Source of the DNA: Membranipora membranacea
Lineage: Eukaryota > Bryozoa > Gymnolaemata > Cheilostomatida > Membraniporidae
Direction of reading: 5' to 3'
DNA: 64,000 nucleotides
Assembly (NCBI GenBank): GCA_914767715.1
Contig: OU612068.1
Coordinates: 27,278,001 to 27,342,000 of the forward strand
This document shows positions 26,801-38,800 of this stretch, piece by piece (the first letter of the stretch is position 1; every line of letters starts with the position of its first letter). A program made the position numbers and the translations under genes. Below the pieces are notes generated by a model. The model was not told where the DNA came from. It worked only from the letters and a program-made list of their open reading frames with translations, and did not search any database.

Positions 26801-29800
26801 AGCCGCACTGGGGGTCAGACCAATTTGTTTGATTACCTTCATTATGAAACTATAGGGGATGTTCTCATTTTTGCCAATATTCAAAACTCAAGCGAGCAGT
26901 AGCAATCTTTACACATTATAACATTAGGCCATATTATATCCTTCTAAATTAGCCCAGCTAAAAATAGGGCCATGGAGATGAGGCTATCCTATATGAGCTT
27001 GATTGAATCTAGTAAAAACAACGATTTCAGGCCAACCTGGAGAGATGATTTTAGAAACATCACTGACAATCAGAAATATACGCGTATCTGATGTGGAAAC
27101 TCTGAAGCTGAAGATGGCTGACAGAGTGAGAACACGTGGTGGTGATATCAAGTCATTTAATCAACATCAGAAGACAGGAACTGGAGTTTGTAGCGTGAAA
27201 ATAGTCTATGAAGAAGAATCAGGTAGACTGTGATCTCACTAAAACATATATTTGCTTACAGTAGCATTTGCTGTTCTTTGGGAAGCTGTTTTATCATAAT
27301 CCTCAATTGGGGCAGAATTACGCTCGTGGTGTATCTTCATGGAGATGAATATACACCCGAGGGTGTTGGAGGGCTCGGTCAAACAAACTTGAAAGCTCAC
27401 CCAGTGGGACTTGCTCACATGACTCTTGTGGAAGTAATTCCTTGGCTGCAAATAGCGAGCCCCCAATAAATAAAGGTTGATGGGACTAGCAATAATTGAT
27501 GGTTAGCAAGACCGCTTTTCACTTCTTGGAGTCGTCCGCTCACATCTAACAGCACAGTCAATTCCACCATTGCCACCCCATGCAACACAGCGTACATGTC
27601 AGGAATTTTGGTCATACATGGCCCATTGCTAGGACCCTTTGAAGTATTGTGTATCTCCATGTGGTACCAGAAGATTTCCTCCTTTTTCAAATTTAAAAAA
27701 AATCAAACAGTTGGAGGGCCATGTGACGGGGCTAGGCATGAGAGCTGTGTCATATTATTTGGTTGGCAAAATCTCCCAATTTTCATCCAGATAACTTGTT
27801 AGATTAGATGGGGAAAGTGCAATGCTTGGCACATGAAATCCTGTAATTCCAGAGTTCCAATTGGCAGTCAGTTATCTAACGGGTGCTTGACAATGAAACT
27901 TCCAAAAAATGCAATTGAAGACGTTGGGGACATTTAGGGCTTTAGTATCTATGTGAAGAGATACATACATGTGAGGCAGTTTTGATTTTCATTGCAACAT
28001 ACCCAACACAAGGTTACAACAGCAGCCTATGGGTTTTGCTGTACAGTATCACATTTAAAATAAGGCTATGGTGTGTACTTGACCAATATGCAAACATTGT
28101 TTGTCATTGATTTTCATGTGAAGAATCAGTCTCATTTAATTTCGCTTTGTGAATTTATTTCACACTTGTTACTTATTTTAAACTATCTTGTCTCATTGGT
28201 GACCCTCCAGTCGCTGAGAGGGTTTATAGATTCCATGTGAGGCAACCGATTGAAGTAAATGGGGCTGAACTAGACATAGAGATTGATCTACCGAAACTAA
28301 ATGACTGTCATGATGAGATGGGAGTGAGGCTATCTGGATTATCCCCTGATCTAGACCCTGATAAGCTCAGACTATATGTTTCTGCACTGTCAGACAGAAC
28401 TGTCAGTAATTTATCATTTGAGATGACGAGAACAAAAGCCGTTGCACGGTTTTCAGAGAAAATTGGTAAGTTGATTTCTGTTTGTGCATACATTTGTTGG
28501 CTTAGAATATGTTGGTTCTCTTTACGGGGACGGAGTGATGTTGCAAATTTTCGGTACAAAGTCGCCTTGATACGCAGCATTTTGAGTATAGAACCAACTC
28601 ATTCTAATGTTGGCTAGGGTCAATGTAAATCTTAGTATTTATATACACTATATGAGTCCAAGAGTGTCTTGCTAATCTGAGCATCATGAATACTTCTTGA
28701 CAATATTTCCATTATCCAACAGATTTTGCTGCGATCCTCTATGGAAGTTCCCAGTTTGCACTTGATGAGTGTCCAGACCTGAAATTTCAACAGGAAAATA
28801 AACCAGATAATTTGCTAGCTGTCGGATCTAGCCTCTCAAAAGATAAAATTGAGCTCAATCTCGAAATATTTCTGAAGGACATGGCTGATGACCCTGACTA
28901 TCAGGTCATTGCTGAATCTGTCGAAGATGCACCAGACACATGGAAGATTAGGGTTGGCTCAAAAGGTCCGTCTTATTGTATACATTGCAGTCTGCAGCAG
29001 TAAGACAGCTGCATATCTTTCAAAATTAAGATAATGTTTCTTATCCATTGGCAAAGTGACAGCTGAATGTCTGGTTTGTGGCTCGACTAGTAGTGTCTTG
29101 GTAATCTGTTCCGGTTTCTGTTTCGAGAAAGTAAAAGTTGTAAGAAGAGTAAGTTTTGTGCAGATAAGTTTCTGTCTGTTGAAATACCTGATTCACTCTG
29201 TTTACAGTCTTAGCGAATGTGAATTTGTATGAGATACAGCAGAGACTAGCCGGATGCACGCAGCTTTCACTTTTTGCTGACTACCTTGGCCTGCATGTAG
29301 CACCTGGTATATACAAGAAAACTAGACTGCTCTCTGACTGCCTCTATGATAAAAGAGTTGCTGATTTCTTGAAAAATGAGGGCAAACCTGCCTCCAAAAA
29401 TCTTGCAGAATACCTTCAGAATCTGGGCTTTACTGTGACCGCCGAAGGTGTGATTACTGTGAAACTAACCAATGACAAATCAAGAAACAGGTGAGCACTG
29501 AAATTAAAGATATAGCTTTATATTTTACTTTTTTGCTTAGATATTTATAGCATTCTGTGTCATTGGTATTGAATTGAGATGAAATAATGATATGATATTA
29601 ATTGCACCACTTGGAAACAGTCACATCACCAAACATGAGGAGATAAAAAAAATTTTTGATTTGATGAGCCGAAGAGATTGCAAGAAATTTTAAAGCGTGT
29701 AAAATTTAAGTTTAGAGTTAAGTACATCATATATATATATATTCCATGTTTATTCTGGAGAAGAATAAGTCCTTAGGACTTGTACCCAGAAAACAAAAAA

Positions 29801-32800
29801 ATTGATAAAAATATGGTGTAGAATTAAAAAGACATGTAACTAAAAATCAAGAACAATGACAGGTAAAATAACAAAGTACACGTAGGCATTAATTAGCAGT
29901 AAAACATTACACAAGTTAATACACAATAGCTAGGAAAAGAAAAGTTAGAACAATGTAGCAGTAGGCTAAAATGAAATGATAAGAACTGACTCATTAATTG
30001 AGAAGTTTGAGGATGTGGCTCCGAGTGGCATTTTTGAATGTAGCAAGGGATTGACTCAGCTTAACATGATTGGGTAATTCGTTAAACTTCTGAGCACCGA
30101 AATTAGCTAAAGCAAACCTAAAATTTTCCTTGGATAGTCTAAACCCAGAACTTTTAGCAAGCCGAGTTTCACTAGTTAATTTCTCGGGGAGCAGATTGGT
30201 ATCAATTATTGGGACTAAACTATTAACAATTTTATAAAACGTCAGCAGATACAAATATTCGAAACGCAAAGTTAAAACAGGGATTTTGTAGGTCTTTCGA
30301 GTATTATCTTTAGAGCTGTTATAGTCTATAATTTTCAAACATCTATTCTATTCTATTCAAATTCTAAAAGTTGCCAAACACTTCCAGAAAGCTTTCACCA
30401 CCTCAGATGCGGGGACTCCCATCAACATACCCCCAGCACCAATGACTCCTCCTATATCATCTGAAGAAGTCCAAAATGCCATCAGATCACTAAAGAACGG
30501 TAAAAGCCCTGGACTGGACATGATAACCGGGGAGCAGCTGAAGAGTGGTCCCACGCTCACATACGACATCATAGCAGAAATAATAAACCAAACTGCAGCC
30601 ACAGGCATCTACCCGAGAGAACTGAAACATGGCCTGTTGATCCCATTCCAAAAGCCAGGAAAGAAACAGGGACCCCCTGAAAACCTACGATCAATCATAC
30701 TATTCTCAATACTACGCAAGATCACATCAATATGCCTCATCCGAAGAATAGGGACAAAGATAGACCACCATACACCACTCAGCCAGGCAGCATATCGCCC
30801 CGGGAGACACACAACTGAGCAAGTCTTTACCCTGAAGATGATGGCAGAAAAGGCAGTGACCTCAGTAGCATACGACACCCACATATTAATGATGGACATG
30901 TCGAAAGCTTTTGATACAATGCGTAGGGACATTCTACTAGAAGATCTACAGATCTCTCACTAAAACACTACTGATGGACGTTCAACTCTCAGCGAAAATG
31001 AATAACAAAATCGGAACTCCATTCCTCACCAATATAGGAGCACCACAAGGCGACTGCCTTAGTCCGATCCTCTTTACGCTATACCTAGCTAAAGCACTGC
31101 AACCACAGTCAGAGGAGAATACATCAGACCACGCATACAGCAAACCTGCAGCAGACAGACCAGACAGACTAATACCACCACCTCAACTTCAAGATCATAT
31201 GTATCACGCTCACGATGGAAAGTTTGGAAACATCATACAATTCCAATATGCAGACGACATTTGCTGGGTCGGAACGAGCATGGACCAAATCAACCGAATT
31301 AAAGAGACGATACCAGATCTACTGAAAAGCCGCAACCTCATCATAAACCAACAGAAAACAGAAGAATACTCAGTAAGCAGAGGAGGTCCAGATGAGTGGA
31401 CCAAGTGCAAATATCTCGGGTCACTACTGGACACTCAGAAAGACATAGCAAGACGGAAGCTGAATGCAAGCATCCAACTTGCAAAGCTGAGCAACATATG
31501 GACAGATAGCAGAATGCATGACAACACCAAGATGAAAATCTTCAACAGCCTGATAGCCCCCATCTTCCTATACAACTCGGAGATATGATCGATGACAGAC
31601 ACCACAGCAGAAGCCATCGACAGCTACCACAGAAGACTACTACGCAAGGTACTGGATGTAATATATCCAGACATAATAACATCAGAAAGGGTCTACCAGC
31701 TAACCAAGGAAGAGCCTTTGAGCCAAACCATCAAACAACGAAGACTACGCTGGCCAGGTCACCTTATCCGCCTGGACGAAACCAAACCTGCCCGCAGAGC
31801 ACTAGAGCTATTCCACCAGCCCTCTAAGAAGCCACGAGGTAGACAGCGGACAACCTGGCTCAGCACAATCTCCAAAAACCTAACAGAAAAAGAACTAGAC
31901 CTAGATAGAGCATACCAAATAGCCCAAAATCGGTTTGAGTGGAGGAGTGTAGTTAAAAGGGAGTCTATGTGCACCTGCACGTTCTACAGGCGAACCAGAC
32001 GACGACGTCTATGGATTCAGAATCAAAGGCTCTAGGATTTTATAAATAAAGGCAGGGATCTGATTTAATCCCCCAGTTTTACATGACTTCCATGTGTGCA
32101 GATATTTAGACACCTCACTCAATGTAATTTCTTGAAAAGCAAATTTTGGAAAACTGAAAGCTTTATCATTATCAAAGCCTGAGTAACTTTTGTTGGACAA
32201 TAGTTTAGCCTCTTCATTGAGATTGTCACCAATGCTAGAAAAATACCTATTTAGACATTCAGCGATCACTGGGCTTTCAGAAGTGGTGCGATTTTCAGAT
32301 CAATTTCTTGAATGACATTATTGCCTTGATAATTTTTACCTTGGAAAATTTTGATTTTTTGCCATTGGTCTAATGTTTTATCATTAAGAACTGCTCTCAT
32401 CGCTCGCTTTTTGGCATCTCTTACTGCGTTTGACATTAGGTAGATGCATAGACTTAATATATACACTATGTTTCCAAGGTTCGATTTTGTAAGGATTTCG
32501 GGAGTAATTGCCCCATGGAAATGACATTAAAATCAAATTCCGATTGTGATGAATGACTTTTTGGACGCGAATATCCATACCGTGTTTATTCAAAGAATTT
32601 CCTGATTGGCTGCGGGGCTGAATGGTTAGCGCCTTGCACACAATGCCTTCAAAGGGATAACATGCGGGAGGCCGGGGTTCAAGTCCCGGCCGTGGCAGAT
32701 TCTTTTCATGTTTTTCCCATCATGGATTCTAACCATTCGAAATTGGAGTGAACCACAAAATGCGAACCTTGGAAACATAGTGATTAAGTCTATGGGTAAA

Positions 32801-35800
32801 TTTATAAAAATGAGTTATACAATTGACAAAATGTATTGACACTTATCCCAACACCATAGTAAGATAACGTAATTGTTGATTATGACATAATGGATAAAAG
32901 GCTGGTGACAGGCTACCTAGAAGTCTGAGTTCTTTTAAATTATGGTCAGCTATTTCTAACCATTTATTTCAACATATAGTATAGTATAGTATAGTATAAT
33001 ATATGAAGTTGCTTTGGTTAACAGGAGGTAAATATTTGGTGTGTTTTAGGCAGTTCCTGAAAAACTGGCGGCGTTTGGACAGCTATATTGCTGCCTTTGT
33101 AGCAGCAAAATGTGCTATCAAGGAGACAGAGTCCCTCACAGAGCAAATATTCAACCACATTGATGACAGAATGGCTGAGTTGACAACAGCATTGAATGTG
33201 GAAACTGAGATAGACTTCGGTAAAAAATCGGATGAGAAGAGACTTTGGATCATCGGAGACCTCAATACTGTTGAGAAAGTTGCAGATGACATCAAAATGG
33301 AAATTGAGGCAAAGCGAAGCAAAACACAGGAAGATGAAAGTGTTAGGTCCTTAAAAGTCCCAAATGTGCTTTCCCATCAGATTTCCTATCTGCAGAAAAT
33401 CAATTTCTCCACTGAGATGCAAGCAGAATTCAACCTCAGAGACATCCAGCTAGAGGGAAAATCCGAACAAGTAACACTAACAGGAACACCATTTGCATTA
33501 GAGGAAGTCCAAAACAGAATGCTGGACATATTACATAAAATGAAAAAGTCGCAATGCCAAGTACACGTGAAACCTTTGTTTCTCAAAGTTTTCCACACTC
33601 AATCAGCAATCGAAAAACTTGAGGATGCCTCGGCCAACAAAGGAGTGACTGCTGTATGGACTGTCGATAACAAGACTATAGCATCCTACTCGGAGAATAA
33701 ACGAAATGCCAAGATAGCGATGGATTGCCTGTCTGATGTCACGTGGGTGGGGCAGTATCCCTCGGATAAGAGAGTGTTAGAAGACCTTGAGCTGGATCTT
33801 CTCACTACGCAGGACTGGCTGAACAAGAAAGCTGAACTTGAAGATTTCGCCAACCCACTGTTCATAGAAATGAATGATGAGAGCCAACAACTGAATTTTG
33901 CTGGTCTCAAAGCCTATCAGAACCATGTTTTGGAAGAGATCAAGGGTTTCTTTGAGCAGAATGTTATTCGTAAAGAGACATTCCAGGGCAGGGGAAAGTG
34001 CGTAACATTCTTGTGGGATTTCAAACGGGGGATTATTGAGGGTCTCAAGAAGGAGTTCGGGGTAGAGATTAAACAGGGAGAAAAGCCAGAAACTTTTGAA
34101 ATATCGGGACCAAGAAATGACATAGCAAATACAAAGAGCGCGCTCAGGATCGAACATGACAATGTGAAACAGGAGGAATACATGGTTGAAACCTCAGCCA
34201 AGGTGCAGCATATCACAGAAAACATGGACATTCTCAACAAAGTTGGGACAATATGTAGCTGTGTTATTACCATCCACAATGAGGACAACAGCACTGACAC
34301 TAGGTCACCTGCAGACAGCATAGAGTTTGACAATGCTAATTTCCGCACCACTCTCCCATCAGGTGACACAGTCTGTATTGTTCAAATGGGAGACATTACT
34401 AAAATTCCTTGTGATGCAATCGTGAATCCAGCAAATGAGAGACTCGAACATACTGGAGGAGCAGCAGCAGCAATAGTTCGCGCAGGTAGGTGGACATGTT
34501 AGCTCATGTCCAAGCCTTATATACCAAACTAATATACATCTATTAAAGACTACCCAAAGACAAAAGCACGTTATAGCCAGGCAGCTACTTATGATAAAGT
34601 TGTGTCAGAGTTGCATGTCAAAAAAATTCAATGCACTACTTGGAGCAAATGGTGGTGGATGGTGGAGAAAGTGCTTTCCAAAAGGGAAGGTAACTCCCAT
34701 GCCAAGTAGAGCATTTAATTGTTTTACCATGCAAATCTGACACAACTTTATCATAAGTTAATGCCTGACTATAACATCCTTTGGTCTTTAGGTAGTCTTT
34801 AACTTATGATCACTTTATCATAGATGAGCTGTGTTAAATAAACTTGTGGCATTGTCATTCAGTTTTGGAACAACATGTGTTGAAAGATGTATGGCCCACT
34901 AAATACTACTGAAAGACCAAATCAATATATTGTGTGGCAGCTAGTTCTGCAGTAGTTAATAGAACTTCTGAGTAAAAGTTATGTATTGAATTAATAAAAA
35001 CCGTTCTACGTTCTCAACTATAAGGTATCAAAAGCCTAGTGCTGAACCAGCCCAATAAACTAGGAGTGGATCTGGAGTCTTGTCTTGTCCCACATTAGAC
35101 CTTGTGTGACCGTTGTACGTTTCAAATATAAAAGCTGGTCATAATCATATTCCTGCAGGAGGCGTGTCTATACAGGAGGAGTGCAGGGGCTATATAAGAA
35201 GACATGGGGAACTCAAGGTGGGAGAGGTGATGTCATCAGATGCTGGTTCTCTTCAATGCAAGAAGGTCCTTCATGCAGTTGGCCCCAAATGGTCTAACCG
35301 GAAAACAAATGAAGACTGTGTTTTTGATTTGGAGTACTGCATCGAAAATATTTTTATGGAAATGAAGGAACAGGGCCTGAGTAGTATTGCGATCCCACCA
35401 ATTAGTACTGGTATATTTGGGTTCCCTCTGCCATTGGCTGTCAAGACTATTGTGGAAACAATATGCAAGCTTGACAAGCGGAAGGGGGCGCTTCCCAAAA
35501 GGATCATCTTAGTTGATAACAAAGATGATAGCTTGCAGCTGTTTGAGCGGGAACTACAGACATCTGCCGGAGAGACCATCAAAAGTCGTCATGGAATCCG
35601 AAGCGTAGTTCACCAAAGAGGTACTAAAATTACTCTTGACCATCTTGGCCATTCATCGGTAACTGTAAATTGCTGAACGGACTGAACAGCTGAATAGAAT
35701 TTCTCAGACTACTATTAGTTTGATTCTTTACATGATTGGCTAATTTCGCATAAGCATGGACAATTCCTTATATTCTGCTCATTAATTTATTTATTTTAAG

Positions 35801-38800
35801 TTTGCATTTGCCTTGGTTTATTTCAATTTAATTCACAGTAAATTTGTCGCATTACACCAGCGAATGGATGGAAAGTAGCTTGTCTTGGCAAGCTTTGTTG
35901 GGAAGGAACCCCCAGTCCCCCCCCCCCCATAACAAAGCTTTCAAGACTGGCTAGATGGAAGGTTGAGCTGGATGACGTTTCTCGTTTCCTGAACACCATC
36001 AGATTTTGTCAGAATTGGCAAAATGATTGCTTCATTTACTTGCCCTAAATTGGTTATATTAGGTGCCAACAGGAACTAAGTGACTCATAAAATCACTTGG
36101 CTAGGAGAAATGCGTTTGAGAAGTGATAGTCAGCCAGAGAAATGATTACAAATAATAATTTTAGTCTGAGAAATTCTGTTCAGCTGTTCAGTCCGTTCAG
36201 CCTGTTCAGCAATTTACAGTTACGGGCCATTCTTGGCCATCTCATGAATGTCATAATTCGTTTGGTTTTGACATGAGAGCAAAATTATTGATGATTGCAC
36301 GACGCATCCAATATGATTCGATGCAGTGAAAAAGATCTTGCGTTGCAAGCAATGATCACATTCTGTTTGATTTGGATATAATGGTTTGTTGTTAATTAGC
36401 TATTAATTTGAGTTCTGCTACCTAATGTTTTTGAAACTGCTGACAAAACATTGGTGCTTTATGAATGTTTACACAGAAGTTCCTAATAGTTGTGCCCTCT
36501 TAAACAAACCAAATTTTTTGAAAGCTATACTGTTATTTATCACATTTCTATACCAAACAGCTTTATCTTTATTGAGGTTATGCAATGTAATATCAGCAAG
36601 CCATTTTGGAGATCCAAGTCAGCAATACTATAGGAAATGTATTATTCTACCTGGGGATATATTTTGGAGCAAGATATGGGACCAAACCAGCTCAAAAAGC
36701 GAGCTTCAGTCTAATGTTGTTGAGCAGAACTAGTAAGCATGCTTTTTTCATTGGCACCTGAGCATTAAACACAAGTTGTTTTTTACTAGATGGTAACAAG
36801 CAATCAACCGCATCCTCAACCACTTCAAAATACCTTATCAGTGGTAAACTGGTGAATATCCTTGGACGAGCAGATCTAGAAGTGTGTTCTGGGGATATTA
36901 CAAATAGGCAGGTACGTGTTTACCCATCAAGTAACACAAAGGAGTCAGATCCTACTCACAGCACTGGTTCCTTTGTGACTTATTGTGATAATAATGATTA
37001 TCTAAAGATGTTGGAACTAGTAACATATGTCACTTATACTAAATGACTGGCAAATAATGTGCCAACCAAATATGCTAGCTATTAATCTGCACTATGGGAA
37101 ATTTGGTGGCTGTCTTACTACCAGGCATGGCTTTGGAGTATACATAACACATAACCAGTTGAAAAAATGAAGTGGAGTTCTAACGAGCACAGGTGCAATA
37201 GTTAGCTAGTTCTTAGTTGGATAGTTCTTGACAGCTTCTGCACTATTCACAGTAAAGAAACGCCTTTCTGGGTGATAATGGGCATATGCTGCAACAATTT
37301 ATTTTGGAAGAAAGCAGACTATTACATTGGTAACCGACCCTAGTCATAGATTTGTCCTCAAATGCTTATCTCCCCAAACAGTCGTGATGATAACCTTTCT
37401 TTTCAGATTGATTGCCAAGTCTTTATGTCAGTATCATTATTATTTACACAGGAAAATTCCCTTGTCAACTCTGTGGGCACAGATATGAATTTGAAGAAGG
37501 GTAAAGTTGCCCCAGTTATACTGAGCAAAGCTGGACCACAACTACAGCAGGACTGCAATGCACTGAAGCCAATCCAGAATGGAGAGGTAAAACCAACCGA
37601 TGCCTACCAGATGGCACCCTGTAAAAAGATTCTTCACTGTTGTCTGCCTCAGTACAATAATAATCTACAGGTACTCAGTTATTTAAAGTCAAAAATGCTC
37701 AGTTGTAGTTATCTCCTCCTTACTTTTCCAAAAGCTATCTCCTTCCTACAGTTTTTAATTCAGAATAACCACATTTGGTCACCTGGATCGTTAGTCAATC
37801 AGCTAACTATTCATTTATCTGTTGCTGCAAAAAACTCCAAATCTGACAAAAAATCTCCAAGTTCGCGTTTTTCTTTTTGGGCAGAACTAAACTTCGACAT
37901 GGTAACTCCCAGAGATCTGGTTTTTTTTGGAGCATTAGTTAATCACATTATCTAAACGAGCTTTTGAGGGCATACTTGAAATATTTTTTAAACATATTTA
38001 AAATTGCGATTTACTTTTTCATTACGGTGTTTATTTCATCCAACAGTGGCAATGTTGCGCAAGGCAGTGCAAAGAGCCTATATGTTTCTATGCTATTGTG
38101 TACAGTTTCAAACAAATTCTAATTGCCTTTTATCAAAGGAGTGGAGCAATTTACAAATGACAATGGAGATGCTATACTGAACTTAAACAAAAGAATATTT
38201 CTGTTGGTTGATATAAGTTTTCAGTATAGATCGTGGTGACCCATCAGTCACCCATCAAATTCTATCAGAATGACTATAGACTTCAAAATAATTAATATTA
38301 TTAATATTCCGAAACGTGGTTTGGATTTGGCTTTTTCAGTGGATACTGTTCAATGATAGCATTTTAAACCTACACCCAAATGTTTGAGCTTAAATTTTAC
38401 TCGAATGTCATCCCAATATTTTTATTATTGAAAAACACTAATGTAACTATGCTGGATGCGTATAGGATTATGATAACTGTGTGTCTGGAGGGCTCACCCT
38501 TAATAACACACATGATATTCTATGTGAAATATTCTGCTGCATTTTCAGTGAGCTGGTTTCTGTATGTTCGACCTTGGTGTATTTATCACCATTAAGGAAT
38601 TGTAGTCCTGAAATAACCATTGACAGCATTCATGTTACGGTTGAATTTGTACATTTTTTTTAAAATCATGCCCTGGGACTGCATCTATACTGCAACAAGT
38701 TATAATGTTGTTACTTTTGAGGATTCGGTTAGCCAAACATGTGGGCTGCCTCAATAAACAACAAATCTGAGATGGCCTCCAAACAAAATTGGAAGCAATT

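Larger units (their letters stand above)
29491..33049 (+). other. Transposon-filled intron of gene 1
   Basis: A 3.56-kb intron between the RRM-like array and the KH-like exon. About 29750-32460 is LINE-derived on both strands, 32464-32782 is a MITE with 20-bp terminal inverted repeats, and 32976-32998 is an AGTAT microsatellite. Nothing else is recognised at 29500-29740 or 32790-32970. Confidence 0.7.

Noticed and set aside
33083-34369. Long minus-strand open frames opposite the KH-like exon
   Set aside because: They are complementary shadows of the well-supported plus-strand coding exon and have no domain pattern or splice sites.
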